Origin: DP-19 sp036496285
GTDB taxonomy: Bacteria; Desulfobacterota; Binatia; UTPRO1
DNA length: 64,000 nucleotides
NCBI GenBank assembly: GCA_036496285.1
Contig: DASXLI010000038.1
Location: forward strand, 46,537-110,536
Direction: 5' to 3'
The translations under genes were made by a program, and so were the position numbers. The notes under the pieces were generated by a model. The model did no database searches. It was not told the origin of the DNA and saw nothing but the letters and a program-made list of their open reading frames with translations. This document shows positions 37,672-47,200 of this stretch, piece by piece; position 1 is the first letter of the stretch, and each line of letters begins with the position of its first letter.

Positions 37672-38835
37672 GTGCGCATCGTCGTCACCGGTCTGATCGC
37701 CACGTATCCCGTCGGCGGCGTCGCCTGGGACTACGTGCAGTACGTGCACGGGCTCGCGGCGCTCGGTCACGAGGTCACGTACCTCGAGGACACCGGACAG
37801 TGGGTCTACTCGCCCGCGCGGCAGACGTTCGTCGCCGAGTACGCGGACAATCTCGCCTACCTCCGCCGCGTGCTGCGGCGCGAGGGCGGCACGTATCCGT
37901 TCGCGTTCCGCGACCCGGCGGGCGCGCTCCACGGCATGGACGAGGCCGGGCTGCGGCGGCACTGCGCGGAAGCGGACCTCTTCCTGAACGTCTCCGGTTG
38001 CTGCTGGCTGCGCGACGAGTACCGCGGGCGCGGCATCGCCGCCTACGTCGACACCGACCCCTGCTACAGCCAGGCGAAGCTCGCCGCCGCCGACGCGGGC
38101 ACGGCGGACGAGCACGTGGCGTACTCGGCCGCGATGATCCGCCGCCATGACGTGTTCTTCTCGTTCGGCGAGAGCATCGGGACACAAGCATGCGCCATTC
38201 CGACGGCGGGTCTCCACTGGCATCCGACCCGCCACCCCATGGTGCTGGCCGACTGGCCGGCGCCGCCGGCTCCGGCGGGGGGGCCGTTCAGCACGGTGAT
38301 GTCGTGGAAGATCGACGTCACCCCCCCGGTCGTCGGCGGGCGGACGTACGGCGGCAAGGACGTCGAGTTTCCGTTGATCCACGACCTGCCCGGACGGACG
38401 GCGGCGCCGCTCGAGGTGGCGGTCGCCGGCGCGGCGCCGCGCGACGAGCTGCGCGCGGCGGGGTGGCGCGTGATCGACGCGCGCGACGTCTCCGCAACCC
38501 CCGAGGCCTACCAGGCGTATCTCGCGGCGTCGCGCGGCGAGCTCAGCGTCGCCAAGGAGGCGTACGTCGCGACCCGCAGCGGCTGGTTCAGTACGCGCTC
38601 GGCGTCGTACCTCGCGACCGGCCGTCCGGTGGTCGCGCAGGATACGGGGCTCGGCGCGCACCTGCCGGTCGGCGACGCGATCCTCACGTTCCGCGACCGC
38701 GACGGCGCGCTCGCGGCGCTCGAGCAGGCGCAGGACGATCACGAGCGGCGCTGCCAGGCCGCGCGCGAGATCGCGGCGACGGCGTTCGACGCGGGAGGCA
38801 TCCTGCGCCGGCTCCTGGCGGACGCGGGGCTCTGA
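37672..38835 (+). CDS. Glycosyltransferase-like protein, second tandem paralog
   Basis: A 387-residue paralog of its neighbours. Shared landmarks are TGLIATYPVGGVAW, YLEDTG, AYVDTDPCYSQ, HDVFFSFGESIGTQACAIP, GELSVAKEAYVATRSGWFST and RPVVAQDTGL. It is the most divergent copy in the middle: the segment after the IP motif reads MSWKIDVTPPVVGGRTYGG where the other two have a Trp-Lys pattern (YQWTKHRNF, FTWRKRTEWF), which it lacks. This suggests a different acceptor or sugar. GTG 37672 lies ten bases after the first paralog. Cytoplasmic; function inferred from family resemblance only. Confidence 0.65.
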   Translation: MRIVVTGLIATYPVGGVAWDYVQYVHGLAALGHEVTYLEDTGQWVYSPARQTFVAEYADNLAYLRRVLRREGGTYPFAFRDPAGALHGMDEAGLRRHCAEADLFLNVSGCCWLRDEYRGRGIAAYVDTDPCYSQAKLAAADAGTADEHVAYSAAMIRRHDVFFSFGESIGTQACAIPTAGLHWHPTRHPMVLADWPAPPAPAGGPFSTVMSWKIDVTPPVVGGRTYGGKDVEFPLIHDLPGRTAAPLEVAVAGAAPRDELRAAGWRVIDARDVSATPEAYQAYLAASRGELSVAKEAYVATRSGWFSTRSASYLATGRPVVAQDTGLGAHLPVGDAILTFRDRDGALAALEQAQDDHERRCQAAREIAATAFDAGGILRRLLADAGL

Positions 38836-38837
38836 CG

Positions 38838-40004
38838 ATGGCGCCGCGCGTCGTCGTCGCCGGGTACCTCGTCCGCTATCCGCTCGGCGGCTACGCGTGG
38901 CAGGCGTTGCATTTCCTGGCGGCGCTCCGCGCGCTTGGCTGCGAGGTGCTCTTCTACGAGGACAGTGCCTACTACGCCTACGCGTACGTCCCGGGCGCGG
39001 CGGCGATGCAGGCGGACGACTACGGCTACGGGGTCGCGCAGGCCGAGCGCTTCCTCGGCGTGCACGGCTTCGGGGAGCACTGGACGTTCTGGGACGCCGG
39101 CCGCGACCGTCACTACGGGCTCGGCGCGGCGGCCGTGCGCGACGCGCTGCGCGCGGCCGACATCGTCCTCAACCTCGGCGGCGTGAACCGCATCGCGCGC
39201 GAGCGTTGCCCGAAGGCCGTCTTCGTCTACGTCGATCTCGACCCGGCGTATACGCAGCTCCGCTTGCACGACGGTGATTTCAAGCTGCGCAGCATGGTCG
39301 ATGCGCACGACGTCCATTTCACCTTCGGCGAGAACATCGGGACGCCGGGCTGCCGCATTCCGACCGCGGGGATCGCCTGGCGCCCGATCCGCCAGCCGGT
39401 CGTCGCGGAGCTGTGGACCCCGCTTGCGCCGCGTGCCGACGCCGCGTTCACGACGATCGGCAAGTGGGACAGCGCGGGCCGCGACCTGACTTTCGGCGGC
39501 GAGGTGTTCACCTGGCGCAAGCGCACCGAGTGGTTCCGCTTCCTCGAGCTGCCGCGCCGGACCGGCGGGCGCTTCCGCGTCGCGCTCGACGTCGCGAGCT
39601 CGCCGGACGATCTTCGCACGCTCGAGACGGCCGGCTGGGAGGTGGTCGACCCGCTCGCCATCTCGCGCGATCCGGAGAGCTACCGCACCTTCGTGCGCGA
39701 GTCGCGCGGCGAGTTCACCGTGGCGAAGGACGTGAACATCCGTCTCGCGAGCGGCTGGTTCAGTGATCGGAGCGCCTGCTACCTGGCGTCCGGGCGGCCG
39801 GTCGTGAACCAGGACACGGGCTTCGACCGCGTGCTGCCGACGGGGACGGGGCTCTTCAGCGTCCGCAGCCTCGACGACGCCGTCGCCGCGTTCGCGGCGA
39901 TCGCGGCCGACTACGAGCGGCACGCCGCCGCGGCCCGCGCGCTCGCGTGCGAGCACCTGTCGCCGGCGCGCGTCCTCGGGCCGCTCCTGGCGCTCGCGCC
40001 ATGA
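38838..40004 (+). CDS. Glycosyltransferase-like protein, third tandem paralog
   Basis: A 388-residue paralog with VVVAGYLVRYPLGGYAW, FYEDSA, VYVDLDPAYTQ, HDVHFTFGENIGTPGCRIP, GEFTVAKDVNIRLASGWFSD and RPVVNQDTGF. It looks closer to the first copy than to the second in the central region (FTWRKRTEWFRFLELP). ATG 38838 is two bases after the previous stop, and its own stop overlaps the next start (ATGA). The three copies suggest sequential addition of several sugars. An alternative reading is that one or two copies are non-catalytic partners. Confidence 0.65.
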   Translation: MAPRVVVAGYLVRYPLGGYAWQALHFLAALRALGCEVLFYEDSAYYAYAYVPGAAAMQADDYGYGVAQAERFLGVHGFGEHWTFWDAGRDRHYGLGAAAVRDALRAADIVLNLGGVNRIARERCPKAVFVYVDLDPAYTQLRLHDGDFKLRSMVDAHDVHFTFGENIGTPGCRIPTAGIAWRPIRQPVVAELWTPLAPRADAAFTTIGKWDSAGRDLTFGGEVFTWRKRTEWFRFLELPRRTGGRFRVALDVASSPDDLRTLETAGWEVVDPLAISRDPESYRTFVRESRGEFTVAKDVNIRLASGWFSDRSACYLASGRPVVNQDTGFDRVLPTGTGLFSVRSLDDAVAAFAAIAADYERHAAAARALACEHLSPARVLGPLLALAP

Positions 40005-42202
40005 GGCGCCGGGGGCTGCGCGCCGCGGCGGGCGCGGCGCTGCTCTGCGCCGTCGCCGGCTGGTCGATCGGCGCCCGTGGCGCCGATCCGGCGGAGCAGG
40101 GCGGAGCGCCGCGCAAGCCGACCATCACCTACTGGAAGGTCGCGATCTCGATGACGGTCGAGCCGAGCGTCGTGCCGACGCACGTGCGGATGCTGGTGCC
40201 GCTCTCGAACGGGCGGCAGGCGATCCTCAGCCGGCAGGTGCGGCCGAGCGCCTTCCGCTTCGAGGAGCAGAGCGTCGGGCCCAATTTGTGGGCGCGCTGG
40301 GAGGCGCCGGGCGTGAAGGAGAAGCGCGGCGGCATCGAGTACGGCTTCACCGCGCGCACGACCGACGTCTGGATGGACGTGCCGCGCATCGATCGCGGCG
40401 CGAGCGCCCCGCCACCGACCGGCCTCGACGATCTCGCGCCGACGGACCAGATCCAGGCGCACGATCCGGCCGTGCAGCGCCGGGCGGCGTCGCTCACGCA
40501 CGACACGGCCCGCCTCGACGAGATTGCGTGGTCGCTCTTCCAGTACGTGGCGTCGTTCGAGCGCGCCGAGGGCAGCGACGACGCGGAGAACGACGCGCGC
40601 ACCGTGCTGGCGGCGCAGCGCGGCAACGCGACCGGCAAGGCGCGGGCGCTCGCGGCGCTGCTCCGCAGCCTCGACATCCCCGCCCGTCTGGTCGGCGGCG
40701 TCCGTCTGGAAGACGCCGCGCGCAAGCGGACGACGATCTCGTGGGTCGAGGCCTGGCTCGGCGACGCGTGGATTCCTTTCGATCCGGCCGGCGGCAACTA
40801 CGCGCATCTGCCGAGCAACTACCTCGCACTGTACTACGGCGATTTGCCGCTGATCGAGCACACGGCCAAGGTTGCCGTGCACTACGACATGCTGATGCAC
40901 CAGGTGACGCGCCAGTCGCTGTTGCAGAGCGAGAGCGATCAGCCCCGGCCGGCGGCCGGCCGTGCACACGAGGTGAGCTGGGAGACCGACCGGGTACGCA
41001 CGTACGCCTTCTATGCCGATCAGCCCGTGGCGTCGGTCGTGCTGATCACCGACCAAGCGATCCCCGACGACGTCGTCGCGCAGATCGCCGACGACGCGCG
41101 CCAGCGGCAGATCAGCATCGTCTTCCTGAACGCGCGCTTCGAGTCCCGCTACTTCCGCGAGAACTACATGCAGCGCCTGCTGAGCAGCAACTTCGCCGCC
41201 GTCGCCGAATCGCATCTGCTGCTCGTCTCGACCCGCGACGAGGCCGGGCTCTACGCGCTCCTGCAGCTCGGCGAGCAGCGTCTCACCCTGCGCGACGCAC
41301 GCATCGTCGTCGCCGGCAGCTTCCCCCGGGCGGTCGGCCGCGTGCTCGGCGCCGTGCTCTACAAGCTCGTCGATCCCGGCGAGCTCGTGCTGGTGACGCA
41401 GGACGCGCCGCTGCTGTCGCTCTGGAAGATGGCACGCGCCAACCTGCTCGACGGGACGCCGATGGTCGAGGCCGCGGCCGCGTGGGACGTGCACCCGACG
41501 GTCATCGACCAGGACGACGTCCGTCACCTGGCGCGCTGGCGGCGCGGGCTGGTCTTCGCGTGGTCGAAAGCGGTGCGGGCGCAGGTGCCGCTGCAGGCGA
41601 TCAACCTCATCCTGGTGCTGCCGGTGATCGCCTGCATCGTCGTGATCTTCCGCAACGTCATCGGCATCGAGACCTTCGGCACGTTCGCGCCGGTGATCGT
41701 CTCACTGGCGTTCCTCATGACCGGCCTCGTGTGGGGCGCGGTGATCTTCTGCGTCATCGTCGGCGTCGGGGTCTTGTTGCGCGGCGTGCTCGCGTGGTTC
41801 CGCATCCAGCTCGTCGCGCGGCTCGCGATCCTCATCGCGGTGGTCTCGGCCACGATGGCCCTGCTCACCGTCGGGGGCGCGTACTTCGGCATCGGGGCGC
41901 TGCTGAACGTCAGCATCTTCCCGATGGTGATCATGTCGAACGTGATCGAGAGCTTCACCACGACCCAGGTCGAGATGGGCACGCGCGAGGCGCTCCGCTT
42001 GACGCGCAACACGCTCGTCGTCTGCGCCGCCTGCTACCTGGTGATCGAGCTCGGCGGCGTCCAGTCGATCGTGCTGGCCTTTCCGGAGAGCCTGCTCGCG
42101 GTGATCGTGCTCGAGGTGCTGATCGGCAAGTGGCGCGGACTGCGCCTCCTCGAGTACGTGCGTTTCGCCGACCTGGCGCGCCGCGTGCGGGCGACGCCGT
42201 GA
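40001..42202 (+). CDS. Inactive transglutaminase fused to seven-helix membrane domain
   Basis: A 733-residue protein. A signal-like N terminus (AAAGAALLCAVAGWSIG) is followed by an extracytoplasmic part. A transglutaminase-like fold lies at about 150-300. Its catalytic Cys position reads RGNATGKARALAAL (no Cys), the His position reads ISWVEAWLG (Ser instead of His), and only the Asp-type FDPAGG remains, so it should be inactive. An alpha/beta region follows (about 345-460, VASVVLITDQAIPDD). Seven or so helices cover 526-720 (INLILVLPVIACIVVIF onward). This architecture is known as the 7TM-transglutaminase family and is commonly paired with an ATP-grasp ligase, exactly as found here: the next gene overlaps by four bases. 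Confidence 0.85.
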   Translation: MRRRGLRAAAGAALLCAVAGWSIGARGADPAEQGGAPRKPTITYWKVAISMTVEPSVVPTHVRMLVPLSNGRQAILSRQVRPSAFRFEEQSVGPNLWARWEAPGVKEKRGGIEYGFTARTTDVWMDVPRIDRGASAPPPTGLDDLAPTDQIQAHDPAVQRRAASLTHDTARLDEIAWSLFQYVASFERAEGSDDAENDARTVLAAQRGNATGKARALAALLRSLDIPARLVGGVRLEDAARKRTTISWVEAWLGDAWIPFDPAGGNYAHLPSNYLALYYGDLPLIEHTAKVAVHYDMLMHQVTRQSLLQSESDQPRPAAGRAHEVSWETDRVRTYAFYADQPVASVVLITDQAIPDDVVAQIADDARQRQISIVFLNARFESRYFRENYMQRLLSSNFAAVAESHLLLVSTRDEAGLYALLQLGEQRLTLRDARIVVAGSFPRAVGRVLGAVLYKLVDPGELVLVTQDAPLLSLWKMARANLLDGTPMVEAAAAWDVHPTVIDQDDVRHLARWRRGLVFAWSKAVRAQVPLQAINLILVLPVIACIVVIFRNVIGIETFGTFAPVIVSLAFLMTGLVWGAVIFCVIVGVGVLLRGVLAWFRIQLVARLAILIAVVSATMALLTVGGAYFGIGALLNVSIFPMVIMSNVIESFTTTQVEMGTREALRLTRNTLVVCAACYLVIELGGVQSIVLAFPESLLAVIVLEVLIGKWRGLRLLEYVRFADLARRVRATP

Positions 42203-43176
42203 CGCTCGCGGCGCGCGCCCGTGCCGCCGCGCGCGGCCTCTCCGCGCTGCTGGCCCGGGTGCGGCGCGACGCCCTCGGCATGAACCGGCGGAACGTCTCG
42301 TTCCTCGTGCCCTACAATCCCCGGCCGCTCTTTGCGCTCGTCGATCACAAGCCCTCGACCAAGGAACGCCTCGCGCACGACGGCATCCCGGTGCCCGTGA
42401 CGTTCGCGGAGCTCGGGCGGGCGTGGGACGTGCGACGTCTCGGCACGGTGCTCGCGCCGCACGCCGACTTCGTGATCAAGCCGGCGCGCGGCGCCGGCGG
42501 CGGCGGCGTGCTGGTGATCACCGGCCGCGACGGCGACGCGTTCGTGAAGGCGAGCGGCGAGCGTCTCGGACTGCGTGCGCTCGAGGACCATTGCGTCGAG
42601 ATTCTGGGCGGCGCGTTCGCGCGCCGGCAGCACAGCGATCAGGTGCTGATCGAGTACCGGGTACGTCCGGACTCCGTGCTCGGCGGGATCAGCTACCGCG
42701 GCGTCGCCGATGTGCGCGTGCTCGTGTTCCGCGGCGTGCCCGTGCAGGCGATGCTGCGGCTGCCGACGCGCGCGTCGGACGGACGCGCCAACCTGCACAT
42801 GGGCGGGATGGGGGTGGGGGTCGACCTCGCGAGCGGCACCACGACGCACGCGGTGCTGAACGGCGCGCCGGCCCCGGTGCATCCGGATCTCGGCCGCTCC
42901 GTGCTCGGGGTGCAGGTACCGGTCTGGGAGACGTTGCTCGAGATCGCGACCCGCTGCTTCGACGCGGTGCCGCTCGGCTTCCTCGGCGTCGATCTCGTGC
43001 TCGACGCCGACCTCGGACCGCTCGTGCTCGAGCTGAACGGGCGCCCGGGGCTCACGATCCAGCTCGCGAACGGGCGCGGGCTGCGCCGCCGCATGGAGGC
43101 GCTCGAGCGCCGCGAGGTGCGCGGGCTCGGCGTGGCGGAGCGGATCGCGCTCGGCCGCGCGCTGCAGACGACGTGA
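42199..43176 (+). CDS. ATP-grasp ligase, alpha-L-glutamate ligase-related
   Basis: A 325-residue ATP-grasp enzyme related to RimK and to the sugar-transfer-associated branch. Family landmarks are MNRRNVSFLVPYNPR near residue 28, HKPSTKERLAHDGIPVP, FVIKPARGAGGGGVLVI (ATP loop and Lys), LIEYRVRPD, and the metal-binding LGFLGVDLVLDADLGPLVLELNGRPGL region, abbreviated here as GVDLVL and LELNGRPG. It probably joins an amino acid or peptide to a carboxyl group with ATP. The start is GTG 42199, overlapping the 7TM gene (GTGA). It is the last gene of the block and converges with the NUDIX gene, one base apart. Confidence 0.82.
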   Translation: MTLAARARAAARGLSALLARVRRDALGMNRRNVSFLVPYNPRPLFALVDHKPSTKERLAHDGIPVPVTFAELGRAWDVRRLGTVLAPHADFVIKPARGAGGGGVLVITGRDGDAFVKASGERLGLRALEDHCVEILGGAFARRQHSDQVLIEYRVRPDSVLGGISYRGVADVRVLVFRGVPVQAMLRLPTRASDGRANLHMGGMGVGVDLASGTTTHAVLNGAPAPVHPDLGRSVLGVQVPVWETLLEIATRCFDAVPLGFLGVDLVLDADLGPLVLELNGRPGLTIQLANGRGLRRRMEALERREVRGLGVAERIALGRALQTT

Positions 43177-43177
43177 C

Positions 43178-44065
43178 TCAGTCCGAGCGGAAGCTCCGCC
43201 AACCGCGCTCGCCCATGACGAAGCGGTTCAGCCGGCCCGCGGCGCGCGCCTCGAGATGGGCGCCGGGCTCGGCCGCGTCGTAGTCCTCGTCGCCTGGATA
43301 GAGCACGGTCATGGCGTCCGCGACCTGGACCGTCTTCGGCAGGATCGGGGTCACGCGCCGGCCGGTCGCGGCGGCGAAAACGGCGGCCGTCGTGCCGCAG
43401 CGCCCGACGTCCTCGAGCGTCCGCAGCGTGGGCGGCGCAAGGACGATGCGGCCGTCGCGCGACTCGGCGAGCGCAGCGCGCGGCGTGAGCCAGGCGGTCG
43501 CGACGGTCTCGCGCTCGTCGTGCAGCGGCACCTGGCCGAGGGGCATGTGGGCGACGAAGAAGCGCGCGTCGTAGCGCCGCGGCGCGGTCACCGGCGTGAT
43601 CCAACGGCTCCAGTAGCGGAGCGCGTCGGTCGCGAGCGTGAGGCCCTCGCGGGCGATGATCTCGGCGAAGGTCAGTCGGGTGGCGAGGAGCGCTGCGCGG
43701 TGCTCGTGGAAGCGATCGCGCAGGGCCGCGTCGGTGAAAGCGAGCGGCGAGGCGCCGACCCGGGCGAGCAGGATGCCGGTCTCCTCGAAGAGCTCGCGGA
43801 TGGCGGCGACCCAGAAGGCGAGGGCGGACGGCCCGTCGAGCGCCTCGCCGAGACATTTCGCCGCCGTGTCTCCCGAGAGCGCCGGCGAGGCATCACGCAG
43901 GGCGGGCGCGCGATCGTCGGCATCGACGATGCCCCCGGGAAAGACATGCGCGCCGCCGAAGGCGCGGCTCTCGGCGTGGCGTTGTACGAGGAGGACCTCC
44001 GCCGCGTCGCCCGCGTCGCGCAGCAGCACGACTGTCGCCGAATCGACGGGATGGGCGTCGGACAT
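43178..44065 (-). CDS. NUDIX hydrolase
   Basis: A 295-residue NUDIX family pyrophosphohydrolase. The box appears as FPGGIVDADD, an insertion of about 40 residues, then AAIRELFEETGIL, so the metal-binding REx2EE core is intact although the box is split. Long insertions of this kind occur in the NUDT19/RP2p-like and CoA-type branch. The C-terminal part (PRRYDARFFVAHMP, TAWLTPRAAL) also resembles that branch. The substrate may be CoA derivatives or other nucleoside diphosphates. It starts at ATG 44065 and is divergent from the large secreted protein gene. Confidence 0.88.
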   Translation of the reverse strand: MSDAHPVDSATVVLLRDAGDAAEVLLVQRHAESRAFGGAHVFPGGIVDADDRAPALRDASPALSGDTAAKCLGEALDGPSALAFWVAAIRELFEETGILLARVGASPLAFTDAALRDRFHEHRAALLATRLTFAEIIAREGLTLATDALRYWSRWITPVTAPRRYDARFFVAHMPLGQVPLHDERETVATAWLTPRAALAESRDGRIVLAPPTLRTLEDVGRCGTTAAVFAAATGRRVTPILPKTVQVADAMTVLYPGDEDYDAAEPGAHLEARAAGRLNRFVMGERGWRSFRSD

Positions 44066-44138
44066 GCCCGTCGACAGTCAGCGACCTCACGTCTCGTGTC
44101 AAGACGCAGTCCGATACGCGCCAGCTCTACGATTTTGC

Positions 44139-44168
44139 TTGACAGTCCGCACTTGGTCTCACTACCGT
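44139..44168 (+). promoter_or_regulatory. Candidate promoter of the 1266-residue secreted protein
   Basis: TTGACA (44139-44144), an 18-base spacer and TACCGT (44163-44168). The -35 box is perfect and lies in a locally AT-richer stretch. A leader of about 100 bases would follow, ending in a strong GAGGAGG ribosome site at 44264-44270, four bases before ATG 44275. Confidence 0.45.
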
Positions 44169-44274
44169 TGCCGGGGAAGCGTGGCCTAGTTCCCCCGGGA
44201 GTTGCCGTCACCGCCGCCCCCTCGTCACGGGAGGCGGGTCCCCACCCGGGCTCGCAATCGTTTGAGGAGGATCC

Positions 44275-47200
44275 ATGCGATCACTGTCTCGGCTGGCCGT
44301 GTGTGCCGGCGTCCTGGCCTTGTTGGTGGCGGCTCCGCGGCACGCCCACGCGGACTGCTCGTCCGCCGGAACGGTCTCCAACCCGAACGACTGCGTGCCC
44401 GTCGGCAAAGGCTCGCAGGACTGCCACGTGGAGTGGGCCATCACGCCGCAGCCGCCCCTCGATCCCAAGAACGGCTTCCCGACGGCGAAGATCACCTGCA
44501 TCGACAATGATCCGAGCTGCGACGCCGACACGACGCCCGGCCAGTGCACCTTCCTCGTCGGTGCCTGCGTCAACGTGACGGACTCGCGGTTCACCTGCTC
44601 GCCCACGAGCGCGGCGACGTACGATCTCAAGAAGCCGAGCACCAAGGATGCCGCCAAGCCGCACAAGGATCCGAACGCGCGCGACAACCGCCGCCGACTC
44701 GACCTGAACCTCGACGCCCTGATTCCGACGGCGACGCCGAACGTCTGCACGCCGCAGGATCGCTTCGTGGTGCCGCTCAAGAAGGGCATCCTGAAGGGCA
44801 AGGGCAAGATCGTCCTCAAGGTGACCGACTCGGTGCCGAAGACCGATGCCGACTCGATCAAGTTCACCTGCCTCCCCAATCCCAACATCGCCACCAGCGT
44901 CTGTGCCTCGGCCCGGCAGATCAGCTCCACGTCCGAGCTGATCGGCGGCCCGCTCGCCATGGGCCAGGTCGGCGACTACCTGATCGAGAACGACAAGGCG
45001 CGCTTCATCGTCCGTGACACGGGCCGCGAGTTCGGCTTCCTCCTCACCTACGGCGGCCACCTCATCGACGCCGACCTCCAGCAGAAGCTCGGGCCGGGCG
45101 CCCTGAGCCCGCCATATCCGCCGGGACGCGACTCCTTCCAGGCGCTGACCCCGCTCATCAACATCTCCTCGACCGACAACCCGACCGCGATCACCGTCGT
45201 CAACGACGGCACGGGGGGCGGACCGGCGAAGCTGCGCACCACCGGACCCGACGACCTGTTCGACCCGATCGATCCGCGGGTCGCGATCCTCCAGTTCGAC
45301 GCCACCCGCCTGAAGGTGCCGAGCAGCGCGGTCGACAACGACATCCCGGTCACGGTCTCGAACGACTACACGCTGAACTGCGGCGACAACTTCCTCGAGA
45401 TCGAGACCACCGTCAACAACACCGGCGGCTCGGCGCTCGACCTGTACATCGGCGACTACATCAACGGCAGCGGACAGCTCGAGGCCGTCGGCTCCGGTCT
45501 CGGCTTCGGCGACGCCGCCATCCGTCTCGGCGACGGCAACGGCACAACCACCCCGGCGTACGACTTCTTCGGCTACTTCGGCTTCGGCCAGGCCGACTTC
45601 CTCGACTACGCGGTGCTGCCGCAGATCACGACGGCCACGAGCTCCTTCGCCCAGTCCGGCGTCACGGTGCCGATCTACGGTCAGGGTCTGATCGGCGTGC
45701 TGCTCGGTACGAACGACTTGTTGAAGCCGCCGGGGTTCCTGCACATCAACGCCGGCAGCTCCAACTCCTTCAAGCGCTGGTTCGCCGTCGGCAACAACGG
45801 CATGGGCCAGATCCTCGACGTCCGCACCAAGCTCGCCGCGCGCGGCGACGTCACGCCGCCGCTCAAGACCGGCTTCGTCCAGGGCGTCGTGACCGTCGCG
45901 GGGCAGCCGATCGACGGCGCGCGCGTCGTGATCCTGCAGCAGCCGGGCGAGCGTACCGCCCAGTCGGCGCTCATCGACGCCTTCGAGACCCGCGACGGCG
46001 GCTTCTTCCAGGGCACGCTGCCCCAGGGCCAGTACACGGCAGAGGTCAAGGTGCCGGGTCATCTCTACGAGGGCGGCGGCTCGCAGCCGCTCGGGAAGCC
46101 GATCAAGATCGGCGGCGCCACGACCGTCGTCAACTTCGACGTGCCCGCGACCGGCTATCTCCAGGTACAGGTGACCGATGGCGTGAGCTCGCAGCCGATC
46201 GCCTCCAAGGTCTCGATCGTCGGCCTCGAGACCACCCCGGATCCGGGCAACAGCGAGAGCGCGGTGCTCGCGACGGTGTCGGGCAACATCTTCGGCTACG
46301 ACGCCCACGAGAAGGTCACCATCTACGGCCTGCCGCAGGTACACTTCACCGATCTGAGCGGTGACACCGGCGTCTTCGCCATCCAGCCCGGGACGTACCA
46401 GGTGGTCGTGTCGCATGGTCCGCGCTACTCGGTCTCGAAGCAGATGGTGACCGTGAACCCGGGCACGCCGTCGACGCCGCAGATGCTGACGGCCAACGTC
46501 GTGCCGGTCGTCGACACGACGGGCTTCATCTCCGGCGACTTCCACGTCCACATGCTGCGCAGCCCCGATTCCGTCGTCAGCAACCAGGAGCGCATCGTCA
46601 CCATGCTGGCGGAGGGCGTCGACTTCTTCGCGGCGAGCGATCACGATTTCGTGACCGATCTCACGGCGGATGTCGCGGCGCTCGGCGCGCAGAACGCGGT
46701 GAAGACGGCGATCAGCCAGGAGATCACCTACTTCGACAGCGGCCACTTCGGCGCGTACCCGTTCGATCCTGCGAACCTGCCGGATCCGACCAGCCACACC
46801 GGCGGCGCCCTCGACTGGGGCGACTCGTCGGCCGCGATCGGCGCCGGCTATCCGTCGGATGGCAGCTACGATCTCAGCCCCGACGCCATGGCGCTCCTCG
46901 CGAAGGGATTTCCGTACAATGCGGTCGTCGTACAGGCCAACCACTTCAACAGCGGCACGCTCGGCTACTTCCGGCTGCACGGCATCGACAGCACGCTGGC
47001 GCCGCCGCAGTCGAGCACACCGCCGGGACAGATCCGCCTCAACCCGGCGCTTCCCAACAGCTACACGGACGAGCTCACCGCCCTCGAGATGTGGATCGAG
47101 AACAGCCGCTCGCAGGCGGCGCTCGCCCTCGGCGAAAACTTCGGTGACTGGTTCAACATGCTCAACAACTGGAGCTCCGCGCCGGGTCACGACCGGCTGC

